Shown one piece after another: positions 11,429 through 22,782 of a DNA stretch of 64,000 nt (its first letter is position 1; each line of letters starts with the position of its first letter). The stretch is from Aplidium turbinatum. Lineage: Eukaryota > Chordata > Ascidiacea > Aplousobranchia > Polyclinidae. The stretch is taken from the NCBI GenBank assembly GCA_918807975.1, contig OU964932.1, positions 14,849,501 to 14,913,500 of the forward strand, read 5' to 3'. The position numbers and the translations under genes were made by a program. The notes under the pieces were generated by a model. It saw nothing but the letters and a program-made list of their open reading frames with translations. It was not told the DNA's origin and ran no database searches.

Positions 11429-13663
11429 CTACCCAATTGGGTCAAATTTAACTTCTCTATTTCGCCAGTGGTGATCCAGTCTTGCTTTGAAGCTGTTTAA
11501 ACTAGGTGCTGTGACAATTTGCTCGGGTAACTTATTCCATTCATTTACGATCCGATTCGGAAAAAAATTTCTTCGCTTTGTTGTTTTGAAGGTACTGACT
11601 TTTAATTTAAATTTGTGACCTCGAGTGTTGTGGACACCTTCATGTAAGGAAAAAATTTCTTTTTCATTAACATCATAAAAATTTTGAAGATACTTGAAAG
11701 TTTGAATCATGTCATTTCGGAGTCTTCTAAATGTTAGTGTTGGTAGGTCTAGTCTTTTTAGTCTTTCATCGTAAGGCAGGTCATGGAGACATGGGACAAG
11801 TTTTGTTGCTCGGCGCTGCACACTTTCTAAAGATACAATGTTGTATTTGAGGTATGGGTGCCAAATGGTGTTGTTGTATTCTAGTTTGGGTCGTATTAAT
11901 GTTTTGAACAGGATAAGAAACATCTTTATATCGAGAAATGTAAATAATCTCTTGATTAATCCAACAAGCCTGTTTGCACCAGATACTACCGATTGAATGT
12001 GGGTGTTGAAGGTTAAATTGTTGTCAAAAATCACTCCAAGGTCTTTTTCATTCTCAATGCATTTGAGGACTGTAGATGTTCCACTGGTATTTTTAAATTT
12101 ATAATCAAAGCTGGGTGTGTGCTTCCCAATAGACATTGTGGTGCACTTTTTTGGATGAAATTTCAATTTCCATTTCTTTCCCCATGCAACAAGTTTATCT
12201 AAATCGCATTGCAAGGACAGGCAGTCATTTATGGACTTAACATTTTTATAGATTTTTGTGTCATCTGCAAACATCTTCACAGTGGTTTTCATGTCATTTG
12301 GCAGATCATTAATGTAGCACAGAAATAAAATGGGTCCGAGAACACTCCCTTGGGGAACACCACTCTTTACTGGAGTCCAAGTGGAGAATGCACCTTTAAT
12401 TGTGACTCTTTGTTGTCTCTCTTGCAGGAAGTTTTCAATCCAATGCAGGAGTGATGCTTCTACACCATATGCTTTCAATTTTGCTACTAATCTCTTGTGT
12501 GGGACAGTATCAAATGCTTTCATAATATCAACAAATACACAATGCACACCTGAACCAGAATCTATCGCTCTTGTCCAATCATCTAGGACTTCAATATGTT
12601 GAGTCAAGCACGATCTTTGACCCCTGAAGCCATGCTGATCCTTTGAGAAAAGATCATTTGCCTGCATGTGTTGTACTAAATGGTTCCTGACAGAAGTTTC
12701 CAAGAGTTTGCATACAATGGGGGTAAGACTGATCGGTCGATAATTAAGAGCAGAGTGCCGGTTTCCTTTTTTGAAGACAGCAGTGACCTTTGCTTCTTTC
12801 CATGTTGTTGGTAACTTTGATGTTGCAAGAGATCGGTTGAAGATTTTTTGCAGTGGATATTTAATTTCTGAATGAGCCTCTTTTAACAATCTTGGATGGA
12901 TTTCATCCGGTCCCATAGCCTTGTTACTGTCAAGAGACAGTAATAACTTGTCGACATCTTCAACAGATTGGTGGAGTTTCTCCATGGGCACAGGAACAGG
13001 AACACATACTGGTTGTGGGATTTTATCATCTTCTTCTTCTGTGAATACAGATGCAAAAGCACTGTTTAGAGCATTAGCAATTTCAGTATCGTCAGTTGCT
13101 CTTCCATCTGGTGTGTCAATTTCCGAAACTTTTTCTTGATGACTCGTCATACTCTTGACATGTTTCCAGAATGCTTTTGGATTTTCCTGCATGTTCACAA
13201 CCAGGTTCTTTTCAATGTTTTTTACAGAATTTCGTATGAGACTTGTACATTGATTTCTAATTTGACTGTATTTCCGAAATTCTTCTCTGGTTCCAGTGCT
13301 TTTCCAGATTGTGTATTGTTTTCGTTTTTCTTTCACTTTCTTCAGAATGGCACTGTTCATCCATTTACACTCATATTGGGGATGATTGAGGACCTGTGAT
13401 TTTGGGATAAAACTATTTCTTGCTTCCAAGATTTTGTTTTTAAATTTCTCCCACATTTCTTCGACATCCCGGCTATCTTCGAGCAGTAGATCCCACTTGA
13501 CCTTCTTGAGAGATTCCCTTACACCATTGTAGTCTCCTTTTCCGTATTGAAAGAATTGTTTATAATTGTTGTGTCTCCAGATAGGTTTTTCAATGTTTAC
13601 AATAATCTCAATGGAGCAATGATCACTTTTGCCAATAGGAGGTCCAATTTCTACACTACATAT
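11429..13663 (-). CDS. CR1-like LINE ORF2: reverse transcriptase
   Basis: An uninterrupted frame of about 745 codons with the whole reverse-transcriptase domain and thumb. Visible motifs: PDEIHPRLLKEA (motif 0/1), LNYRPISLTPI (motif 2), FVDIMKAFDTV with the first catalytic Asp (motif A), SGVPQGSVLGPILF (motif B), MFADDTKIY with the catalytic DD (motif C), and the C-terminal VNEWNKLPEQIV ... SFKARLDHHW tail. It would nick target DNA (endonuclease part at 23,259-23,405) and copy LINE RNA at the nick. No stop or frameshift was seen, so the insertion is young relative to the decayed LINE fragments elsewhere in the window. The upstream frame now runs into element A, so the gene is split by that insertion. 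Confidence 0.92.
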   Translation of the reverse strand: MCSVEIGPPIGKSDHCSIEIIVNIEKPIWRHNNYKQFFQYGKGDYNGVRESLKKVKWDLLLEDSRDVEEMWEKFKNKILEARNSFIPKSQVLNHPQYECKWMNSAILKKVKEKRKQYTIWKSTGTREEFRKYSQIRNQCTSLIRNSVKNIEKNLVVNMQENPKAFWKHVKSMTSHQEKVSEIDTPDGRATDDTEIANALNSAFASVFTEEEDDKIPQPVCVPVPVPMEKLHQSVEDVDKLLLSLDSNKAMGPDEIHPRLLKEAHSEIKYPLQKIFNRSLATSKLPTTWKEAKVTAVFKKGNRHSALNYRPISLTPIVCKLLETSVRNHLVQHMQANDLFSKDQHGFRGQRSCLTQHIEVLDDWTRAIDSGSGVHCVFVDIMKAFDTVPHKRLVAKLKAYGVEASLLHWIENFLQERQQRVTIKGAFSTWTPVKSGVPQGSVLGPILFLCYINDLPNDMKTTVKMFADDTKIYKNVKSINDCLSLQCDLDKLVAWGKKWKLKFHPKKCTTMSIGKHTPSFDYKFKNTSGTSTVLKCIENEKDLGVIFDNNLTFNTHIQSVVSGANRLVGLIKRLFTFLDIKMFLILFKTLIRPKLEYNNTIWHPYLKYNIVSLESVQRRATKLVPCLHDLPYDERLKRLDLPTLTFRRLRNDMIQTFKYLQNFYDVNEKEIFSLHEGVHNTRGHKFKLKVSTFKTTKRRNFFPNRIVNEWNKLPEQIVTAPSLNSFKARLDHHWRNREVKFDPIG

Positions 13664-13803
13664 TAGGGTGCACCAGGAGCCCCGACCATGCAATTTTTAT
13701 TTCTTCTAGTGTTAGGCTATATGAATTAGAATGTGTAGTAAAATATCATTTAATTCTTCCAACGTTTAGGTATGCCACACAGAGCATAAAGATTGATCCA
13801 GTA

Positions 13804-14211
13804 CAGGCCCTGCAGGGTTGCCACTTAGCAGATTTTATTGGAAAATTTGAGAAATTTAGCAGAATTTTAAGCTGTTTAGCAGCGAAATTTTGAGTTGGCA
13901 GAATTCTTAAGTTTGGCAGTTTCACAAAACTCATAAGATTAGTTGAATTCCATTGAATTTATGACAAAATTGTGGTTCTATCTTGTTGTTTGTGAAATAA
14001 ATGGTGTTTATGTTTCGGTTGTAATCATTTGCTTTTAACAAAGTAACTGTGACATCTCAAAATGGAATACATATTACTTTATTTTAGGGGGTTTCATTTC
14101 AGTTTTTCTTAGGGGTAAACTAAGCATAATTGGTTTGGCAGATTAAAGATGATTTTGCCAGATTTTTGGACACTGTTTTGCAGAACATCAAATTTAAATC
14201 TGGCAACCCTG
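13804..14211. mobile_element. hAT-type MITE in element A
   Basis: 408 bp flanked by the 8-bp duplication atccagta (13,796-13,803 and 14,212-14,219). The right end is TGGCAACCCTG; the left has CAGGGTTGCCA nine bases in, after CAGGCCCTG, so the left tip carries a small extension. Rich in internal TTTGGCAG/TTAGCAG motifs. No ORF. Confidence 0.85.
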
Positions 14212-14369
14212 ATCCAGTAACATGTGTGCAATTAAATTGCTAGGTGCTCACTGCTCAGATAAACTGTAATAAGGTAATATCGCTGATTTTCGTTGTTATA
14301 TAGTGCAAAATAGGATAGGTTCAGGTATGGTAGATAATATTATGTGCCATGTTCATTTTATTTATCATA

Positions 14370-15180
14370 CAGTAGAACTCGGTTAATCCGGATTCGATTT
14401 GACCGGCGATTCCATCCGGATTAGGCGAAGATCCGGATTAACCGATGACGGTTCTATCAAGCCTGACGTTACCTAGATAGAAGGGTATCGGTAAAAATCA
14501 CCGAAATTGAACGCATTAGTGTCGTCATCTGCCAATTCCTAGACGCGCGATCACCATATTAGCGACCCAGTGATAGAGTTCTTTTGAAATGCAGTAACCT
14601 ATGCATGTAAAACGATTGTATTTGTAGACTCTGCGTCTAACGCAAAAACACACTGGCAAAAGTTATATCTTCAGACATGCGTGTAGGAATAATCTGTAGT
14701 CACTCAAAACTTTTGAAAACAGTTACGGAAGACGAGTTTCTTTGGAAAACTTACAAAAAATCAAACAAAGTCTTCTATTGGAAAAACATCACCGACATAC
14801 CGCCGAAAATTCCACCGACATCTTTTCAAGTTACAGTACGAGTTTGGGCATTTGCGCAGGAATTTTGCGTTAGGAGGGATTACTGTTCATGAAAAGAAGA
14901 AATCCGCAATAATTTATTGCGTCACATTAACGGAACAATAGATAAGAAATTTCTTGCAATAAGCCACGTTACGTTTTAGCATAAAATGGCAAAACTGTCT
15001 GGAAAATCCGGATAAAGCGATAAAGAAAGCGCAACTTTTGTCCGGAATAGGCGAAGATCCGGATTAAATAATCCGAAGCTGTTTCTTAAGAAAAAGATTA
15101 CAAATCATTTGTACTTCCAGTTTCATCCGGATTAGGCGAAGATCCGGATTAACCGAATCCGGATTAACCGAGTTCTACTA
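14370..15180. mobile_element. pogo/Tigger-like MITE in element A
   Basis: Left end CAGTAGAACTCGGTTAATCC, right end the reverse complement with one mismatch at the tip, flanked by TA (14,368-14,369 and 15,181-15,182). The subterminal motif ATCCGGATTA recurs several times near both ends. TA duplication and CAGTAGAACxCG ends are the pogo/Tigger pattern. 811 bp, no transposase frame recognised. Confidence 0.88.
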
Positions 15181-15350
15181 TATTATGATACCAGTTAGGT
15201 TTGGTATTCAACATTCTAGCTTTCATATAGATATTTAGGGCTTTTAATTTTCGCTTTGTGAATCCTCCATTTTTCAGCATTTTCTGTTGCTTGAAATTTG
15301 TTTTCTTGTGATATCAGGTGAATTTTTAACTAACAGTAATTGAAGTAAAT

Positions 15351-15690
15351 ATGTCTTTGGATGAGTCAATTTTACCACCAACTCTGTTGAAGACAAGTGG
15401 AACAGGTGTGAAATCACCCACCCAAACACCAAAACTTGACAATGTTCAAACATTTTTTCTGAGCATCCCTACTCCCTAGTTATGAACTTGGAACAGACCG
15501 TAAAACGGGTGAAATAGTTGCAAAAGTTTCAGCTGATTTGATTGAACAATGGGACTGTTCGAAGTGCATTGTAATTTTAGTGTTTGATACCACTTCAAGT
15601 AACACTGACTGGACAATAGAACATGCATCGGCGGCATGTATTAGCCTGCAGCAGAAGTTGCATCAGCCCTCAACCCCTTTTATGATCTGG
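15351..15690 (+). pseudogene. Element A transposase remnant, left of element B
   Basis: Frames read TLLKTSGTGVKSPTQTP and, after a frame break near 15,478, RKTGEIVAKVSADLIEQW then VFDTTSSNTD (about 15,580-15,610) and AACISLQQKL. The FDTTSSNT motif recurs in element B (FDTTSSNTE, about 17,358). The piece stops at the insertion site of element B and resumes at 21,642. The N-terminal half is absent. Confidence 0.7.
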
Positions 15691-15698
15691 ATGCAGGC

Positions 15699-16650
15699 TA
15701 GGGTGCATCATTTGCCGAAAATTGTTGATAAATAAGCCTAACTTTTTTTTACATGTGAGGTTAGCTAAAAAAATGACTTGTACAAAATTTCACCCCGATT
15801 GAACAAAGTTTAGACCCCCCAGCCGGCCCTTAATTTTGGACTCCGATGTCATTTTTTCAACGTTTTTGCCACTAGGTGGTGCTATGTTTATGCTACATGC
15901 ATGGGGTTACTTTCAAAAGATGCCCCTTCAATTTCCTCATCATGCTAAAAAAAAATTTTTTTTAATCAGTGAAGGGGTCGTCAAAAAATGGGTAAATTGA
16001 TGTTTTATTTTAGTCAAAACACTGCAGTACGACATCTAGTGGAGAAAATTGAATTCAGGATATCTGCTAAAGTTCTTATCCAAATAAAATAAAATTGGTA
16101 TCTAGACCCCCATTTTCGAGGGTGGAGAGTCCATTTTTGCTGTTTGTTTTGCATTATTTGGCCACTAGAGGGCTTAATGCTCAGTTTCAAACTTTACATG
16201 CATTTGAATTGTTGCCATAAACTTCATTTTCACAGAAAATTATTATTAGGTTTATTCTAAAACTATACATTACACTGGTTTGTTATGTCTGACTTTAGCT
16301 TTAGAGAATCTATTCTTGAAACAATTGTAACAGAAGATGACAAAAGCATCAATGGAAGTAGGCTACCAACCGAGCATCAAGTCCTTCTTTGCTACTTGGC
16401 ACATGGTCAATGTCCAAGTGTATCTTTTAAACGAGAGGCTGCGAACAAAACCGTAGATTCTGTGATTCCTTTTTTTGATAAAGCTGGTGTTTATAAGCCT
16501 AATGGGCCTAATGCCTAATGTTTATAAGCAAAAAATGGCTGAAGTTGTAGAAAAGTTATTGGGAGAGTTTGAAAGTTTGTTAAAGATCAAAGGGAGTGCC
16601 CGAAAATCTGGAAAACCTAAAGAATCAAAAATTTTAGGAAAAGAATAAAA
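15699..16650 (+). repeat. Element B left foldback arm
   Basis: About 950 bp, near-identical in inverse to 17,715-18,473 joined to 21,459-21,641. Shared blocks include gtttagaccccccagcc/ggctggggggtctaaac-like sequence and the coding piece SDxSFRxSILETIVTEDD in both arms. Confidence 0.9.
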
Positions 16651-17700
16651 GAAAAAAACATGAAGCTTTGGCCAAGAAACGTATGGAAAATGATGGCCAA
16701 TGATGAGGACAAAGCTTTTTTGGAATCAATGATGTCAGACCGAAAAGCATCGCTAGCTAGAAAGGACAGGACAATGGCTGTTTGTGTCAAGAGGAAGAAG
16801 AAACTGGAAATGACCAAGAAGCTATGTAAAAGAAGAAAGCAGCATGAAGTAGATGCAGCCCACTCTGCCTATGTTGTGCTCAGTGACAGTACTACTACGG
16901 ACACAAGCACAGATGATGATAACGAATTTCATCAAAATTCCTCCTCCACTCAGATTATCAGGAAACACACAAGATCTGTGAAAATCGGAGTCAATGTCCA
17001 TATCCCTCCTGATATACTGAAAACACCGAAAGTAGTCCTGGCCTTAGTACGCAACAAAGTTTCTTCTGCTATTTCAGCTGTGATGCATGAAATTATCACT
17101 ACAACAGATGGAGATCCTTCCAGATTAAGCTTAAGTTACGCATCCACAGAAAGACACAGGATCGAAGCAATTCAAACAATCTCAGAAGAAATTGCTGATA
17201 ATTGGACACCCCCTGCAATAGCAAATATACATTGGGATGATAAGCTGATGGATGCATCAGATGGAGTAACAAAAGTTGAAAGATTACCTGTTTTTTAAAA
17301 ACGCATCTTTAAATCTGGTCAAAATATAGGCTGTCGCAACAGTTTGTCTGGAATGGTATTTGATACCACTAGTTCCAACACTGAACCTCAAACGGCGGCA
17401 TGCGTGGCCTTGCAAAATGCCATTTCAAAGCCTTTACTTTGGTTCGCATGTAGTCATCATGTAGGTGAAATAAGTTTGAGCCATGTTTGGGATATTCTAC
17501 AAATTGAAGTATCGAAGAGCCATGAAATATCCCTCCAAATAGATATAAGCAATTCTTTCCTGCTATTCCTTCCTCAACTAAAGACCTCGAGTATATTAAT
17601 ATTCCGGAAAATTTGGCTACAAGACAAGCAATTATCAACCTCTGTTACAATTATCTGCAACAGCCATGCAGTAGGGGACTACAAAGAGTTGGTCATGTTA
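16285..17700 (+). pseudogene. Element B transposase, N-terminal and central part
   Basis: Pieces in order: SDFSFRESILETIVTEDD and LPTEHQVLLCYLAHG (16,285-16,518), a Lys-rich stretch AEVVEKLLGEFESLL, then an open 212-codon frame at 16,660-17,298 with SDRKASLARKDRTMAV, a Lys/Arg-rich basic segment, SVKIGVNVHIPPDILKTP and WTPPAIANIHWDDKLM, and finally MVFDTTSSNTE with KPLLWFACSHHVGEISLSHV (17,344 onward). Breaks are seen near 16,518, 16,648 and 17,298. D in FDTT and the C-x-H-H pair look like RNase H-fold transposase motifs, but I cannot name the superfamily. The C-terminal third is missing because the right foldback arm takes its place. Confidence 0.65.
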
Positions 17701-20033
17701 AACTTTTATTTTATTTTATTCTTTTCCTAAAAATTTTGATTCTTTCTTTAGGTTTTCCAGATTTTCGGGCACTCCCTTTGATCTTTAACAAACTTTCAAA
17801 CTCTCCCAATAACTTTTATACAGCTTCAGCCATTTTTTGCTGATGAACAGTAGGTACACCAGCTTTGTCAAAAAAAAGGAATCACAGAATCTACGGTTTT
17901 GTTCGCCAGCCTCTCGTTTAAAAGATACACTTGGACATTGACCATGTGCCAAGTAGCAAAGAAGGACTTGATGCTCGGTTGGTAGCCTACTTCCATTGAT
18001 GCTTTTGTCATCTTCTGTTACAATTGTTTCAAGAATAGATTTTCTAAAGCTAGAGTCAGACATAACAAGCCAGTGTTATGTATAGGTTTAGAATAAACCT
18101 AATAATAATTTTCTGTGAAAATGAAGTTTATGGCAACAATTCAAATGCATTTAAAGTTTGAAACTGAGCATTAAGCCCTCTAGTGGCCAAGTAATGCAAA
18201 ACAAACAGCAAAAATGGACTCTCCACCTTCGAAAATGGGGGTCTAGATACCAATTTTATTTTATTTGGATAAGAACTTTAGCAGATATCCTGAATTCAAT
18301 TTTCTCCACTAGATGTCGTACTGCAGTGTTTTGACTAAAATAAAACATCAATTTACCCATTTTTTGACGACCCTTTGACTGATTTAAAAAAAAATTTTTG
18401 TAGCATGATGAGGAAATTGAAGGACCATCTTTTAAAAGTAACCCCATGCAAGTAGCATAAACATAGCACCACCCATAGGCGTCGAAATAGGGTGGGCAGG
18501 GTGGGCGACGCCCACCCTGCCGTCAAACGAGGGTGGGCAAAATATGTTTCGCCCACCCTGTTTTCATGCCACTTATGAAGTGTTCGTTACAATTATTTCC
18601 GTTTTTCTTAAACGCTGGACTATCCACCCAACTGCAGCGCAACTTCTTGTTTTACGCTATGTCTCTCGCTAGGTATCCGACAGAACAAAGCAATTCCGTA
18701 ACAACGCTGCGTGGAAAAACGGCGGTACGCACTGCATTGTTGTTGCTACGGCAACTGCCACAGCTGGCAATTCCTGGTGAGAGAAAGCCACGTTTGATCT
18801 TTTCTCCAAATTTGCGTCGGCAATTTGATCTTTTCTCCGAATGGTCTCACTTTCGTTACGTCACAATCAAACTTCAGTTCCCGGTCAGCGTAAGGGAATG
18901 TGAATATGACATCATAATGAACATGACAATAAAATAACCGATACAAACTAAAGACGTACTAAAAACAATCGCTTTTACAAATGCGGCAAATCCGAAGGCG
19001 CCACTTTAAAGATAACAGGTCACGAGTCACGCGCTTTTTAGGTTGCAAAGGAAAACATAAAAGAAGTTTGTTTAGTTTAGCAGCGCTCATAAGATCGCAA
19101 GATGCAAGAAAGAAAACATCCAACCTATTAAAGCTTAATTGCTGCAGCGACGCTAAACGCAGTCTTTGTGAGAAAGACTAACCACACTTTTCGAAATTAG
19201 CGTCGGCAATTGCTGAGGTGATTGTAAGGACAACAAGATTACAAGAAAAAACTAATTTTCTTAGACTACACCAGACTAGAATTTTGATTCAATCTTACTA
19301 TTGCTGGATGTTTTATTTGGGTTACTTCCTACTTCGCCGGCGCTTAGACACGTGCCCAGCTGGGAGAATCTTTTATAAAAATATCACCCTATAATTCAGG
19401 CCTCGAAACTGAAGGCGGCCATCGCCGCGATTAACCTACAAAAACCGACATTTTGTCCGCCGGGTCTCGCCCTTCCGTCGGCCGCATTTGTCCGCCATGA
19501 AGTTCCGAGAAAATTTTACACAAGCGGCCTTGTAAATAAAGTAGTAGTACTTTGCCACTTATAATCACAAAGGACTAGAAAAGAGTTAAAGCATTCGATA
19601 AATCACAATACACCCTGTATATGCTTGAACTGTTAACATTATTGAGTGATCAAGCAGCTGATGTCTGACGATAACCTGGATGCAAGTGACACCACAATAC
19701 ACTTTATTAATGCGATAAATTCAGTCTTCGAAATTAGCGTCGGCAAATGGCGCATTAGCGTCGGCAATAAAAATGCCGAGGCCACACGAGCGCTTGTAAC
19801 GTTAGGGTTAAACATTCCTCCCAGTCGTTATGGCACAGCATAGATTTATTCCCTAGTCCACACCCTGATGGATTTTTATGAAAAAGAAAGAGGCCTGTGG
19901 AGTGGTATCAAAGCCCGAAAGCCGCAAAACTTGGACGCTTCATTGCGAACGGCAAAGACGGTATAGATTTACAGCCAAGCGATGAGCCTCTTGATGTGTC
20001 TGATTCCAGTGATGACGCGACAACCTCGTGCTC

Positions 20034-20514
20034 CGATACAGCATTTGATGATTCCGATTCTGACAGCTAGTTCTTTATCAAACAGACTTCGTGTTGTTCG
20101 CAGTATCCCAATTGTGCCGAAATTATGTTAGTGTATACGTAAATCGAGGCAATCTTCTCGCAGGGAGCTATTAATTTGTTACCTGTACCTGGTTGAGCAA
20201 TGACGTTATTTTATGATAATTCAACGTTGCTAGATGTCGAATTAATGTAAAACAAACGTAACTTTCTTATCGGGCATTGTTGTTACGCAATATAACCGAG
20301 CGGAAAAATTAAATCGATTTGTGCTGACTCGAACGTTGAATCAACCCAAAATTAACTTACTTTTCCCCCGTGAGTGGTTTAACGTGAATTACCGTAACAG
20401 CGTGCCACGTGCGTATCTTGTAACTTGCTTTATCGCTACTTTTGGCATTATTACATCACAACAAATCAAACAGTGCGGTCGTGATAGACTACTCTAGTAT
20501 ATTTTTCGCTTCTG
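20034..20514 (+). repeat. Direct repeat in the nested hAT, copy 1
   Basis: About 90% alike by eye to 20,752-21,228, offset about 718 bp. Shared landmarks: gcgtgc near the end, ttatcgggcattgttgttac and gggagctattaat. Confidence 0.85.
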
Positions 20515-20751
20515 CCGAAGTAAAAATGTGCTAATTTCGAAGACTGTATGTTGATGCGTGTCGAAGTTCCGATGGCCGCCATGTGCTTGTGATTGGCCGC
20601 CGAACAGCTTGCTTCAGTCGGACACGTTTGGCCGCCGGAAAAAAAAGTTGTTTCAAGGCCTGCTATTTGCATTGATTTAACTCCAGTAGACGTCAAATTA
20701 TTGTAAGCATCTACTCCTTGTTGCGCCTCGCTTTCCGTTATCTCGTCCAGC

Positions 20752-21228
20752 TGATACAGCATCTGATGATACCGATTCTGACTAGTTTATCAAACAGACT
20801 TTGTGTTGCTCGCAGTGTCCCAATTGTGCCGAAATTATGTTGGCTTATAAGCTTACCTAAATCGAGGCGATCTTCTCGCAGGGAGCTATTAATATGTTAC
20901 CTGTACCTGGTTGAGTAATTAACGTTATTTTATGATAATTCAACATCGCTAGATGTCGAATTAATGTAAAACAAACGTAAATTTCTTATCGGGCATTGTT
21001 GTTACGCAATATAACCCGCCGGAAAAATTAAATCGATTTGTGCTGACTCGAACGTTGAATCAACCCAAAATTAACTTACTTTCCCCTCCCGATGAGTTTT
21101 TTAACGTGAATTAACGTAACAGCGTGCGTATCGCGTTGCTCGCTTTATCACTACTTTTGGTATTATTACATCACAACAAATCAAACAATGCGTTCGTAAT
21201 AGACTACTCTAGTATACTTTTCGCTTCT
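20752..21228 (+). repeat. Direct repeat in the nested hAT, copy 2
   Basis: Second copy of the block at 20,034-20,514, with scattered substitutions and small indels, so the duplication predates this insertion's present sequence but both copies sit inside one element. Confidence 0.85.
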
Positions 21229-21641
21229 CGTTTTACATGTTTTAGTACAATCTTTTCCTAATAAATATTCACAGTAATTGCCGAGGCAATTTCAAATTTT
21301 GCCGTTTGGCCTCGGCAACGCTTTTGCCGAAGTAAAAATATGCTCATTTCGAAGACTGAACCATTGCGAATTTGCAAACATACACATTCAATGAAATCTG
21401 TTTGAAAACTCTCGCCCACCCAGAATTCCTCTCTTCTAAGAAAAAATCGACGCCTATGGCACCACCTAGTGGCAAAAACGTTGAAAAAATGACATCGGAG
21501 TCCAAAATTAAGGGCCGACTGGGGGGTCTAAACTTTGTTCAATCGGGGTGAAATTTTGTACAAGTCATTTTTTAGCTAACATCACTTGTAAAAAAAAGTT
21601 AGGCTCATTTATCAAAAATTTTCGGCAAATGATGCACCCTA

Positions 21642-22782
21642 ATGCAGGCACCACATAGGTGGAGTGGTGATCACTCATGTTTTCAATGAGCTAAAAATAG
21701 AGACATCAAAATCCCCTGACATGATGTTGTTTGTAAGACTACGCAAAAACTGGGGAAGGATTCCACATCGCTCGGCTGAAAAACTAGCTAGACTGGACAT
21801 TTCTAATTTTGATGAAGAAGCATCGATGAAGAATATATTAGCATTACAGCTGAAAGAAGATGTTCTAGGGTTATGCAGAGCGCAGGAGAAGTTTAAATGT
21901 GATGACTATAAAGAATTTATTTATTTGTGCTTGAGCTACCTTGATCCAAATCAACCAGTTAATTTCATGAGGCCGGGTGCTTTACATAAGGCATGTTGGA
22001 TGACCAAGATCATATATATTCTTAAACTAAGCTTACTGGAACACCAGATTGCCAACCTACCTGCCGGTACCACAACTACAAAACAGCAAATTACAAAATT
22101 AAGAGAAATGACGAATTTTCTTGTACTTGTCTAATGTCTATTGTATATGGTCGTTAGGCCTATCTTGTCCATATGCTTTTGATGCTCCTTATAATGACCT
22201 GACATTCATTCATGTTTAGTCACGCTATGCTAATGTGAATAAGAGTATTTTTCAAATCGCTCTCCAAGCATTCATTTTCACAGCATTATTGGTATTTGGT
22301 TCCAGAAATGATACCACTGTCGTTGTTCAGCTCTAATGTTACTGACTTAGAGAAAAAAGCTATCTGTGATGTTATGTTAGCAAACAAACCTCTAGATACT
22401 GATAAATTACCTACTGGACGATTTGGAACAGGTCATGGGAAACCTGTATTCCCAACAAACGTTTCCAAAGATACTAGTAACTAAACTGTCTGATTTAGTC
22501 AAACAGGATTCTTGGTTCATTTTTCGACTTCTTGAACTAGATCCTATGTTTCTTGGTGTAAGTGTTAAACAATGGTCAGTTCTAGACTCCTACCAACAGT
22601 CATGGTACAATGCTATGTCCATAAATGTCATCAATGACTCTGCGGAAAGAGGGGTGAAGCTTAGTTCTGCCTTTTGTCGGGCAGCCAAAAGTGAAGGGAA
22701 GTATCAAAGTGTCATACAATTAGTAGTTGAGAATGATAGAAAGATAACCCCTAACCTCAGAAAACGAAAAGAAGTAGGTTGA
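21642..22782 (+). pseudogene. Element A transposase remnant, right of element B
   Basis: Continues from the insertion site: RHHIGGVVITHVFNELKIE is readable across the atgcaggc duplication, then SKSPDMMLFVRLRKNW, LARLDISNFDEEASM and a 156-codon open frame to 22,134. After breaks, HYWYLVPEMIPLSLFSSNV (about 22,280-22,340), LEKKAICDVML, then a C-terminal frame 22,423-22,782 with KQWSVLDSYQQSW, NVINDSAERGVKL and VVENDRKITPNLRKRKE. The CxHH motif, the LSLF motif and the NDxAERGVKL motif seem to define the family. Element C shows a similar HASQWLSPKNVALS. At least four breaks overall. Confidence 0.7.

Larger units (their letters stand above)
18474..21458. mobile_element. hAT-type element nested in element B
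   Basis: Both ends are CATAGGCGTCGA in inverse, flanked by the 8-bp duplication gcaccacc (18,466-18,473 and 21,459-21,466). 2,985 bp, no transposase frame recognised, so non-autonomous. The left end carries a GGGTGGGC/GCCCACCC-rich hairpin. Inside are a direct repeat of about 480 bp (20,034-20,514 and 20,752-21,228) and several copies of cttcgaaattagcgtcgg or its inverse, which may be ends of still smaller insertions. Confidence 0.9.
15699..21641 (+). mobile_element. Element B: foldback relative of A, nested in A
   Basis: Starts TAGGGTGCATCATTTGCCG and ends with the inverted copy, flanked by the 8-bp duplication atgcaggc (15,691-15,698 and 21,642-21,649). Its arms are about 0.95 kb each: 15,699-16,650, and 17,715-18,473 plus 21,459-21,641 (the right arm is split by a hAT). 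The central 1.1 kb encodes part of a transposase. The right half of the original element appears to have been replaced by an inverted copy of its left half, since the left arm contains a coding start that is duplicated in inverse at 17,785-18,063. Confidence 0.92.
17715..21641 (-). repeat. Element B right foldback arm, split by a hAT
   Basis: Inverted copy of 15,699-16,650, in two pieces (17,715-18,473 and 21,459-21,641) around the hAT-type insertion at 18,474-21,458. Rejoining at the gcaccacc duplication restores the match to the left arm. Confidence 0.9.

Noticed and set aside
12330-13399. Plus-strand frames opposite the CR1 LINE
   Set aside because: Antisense shadows of the intact reverse-transcriptase frame.
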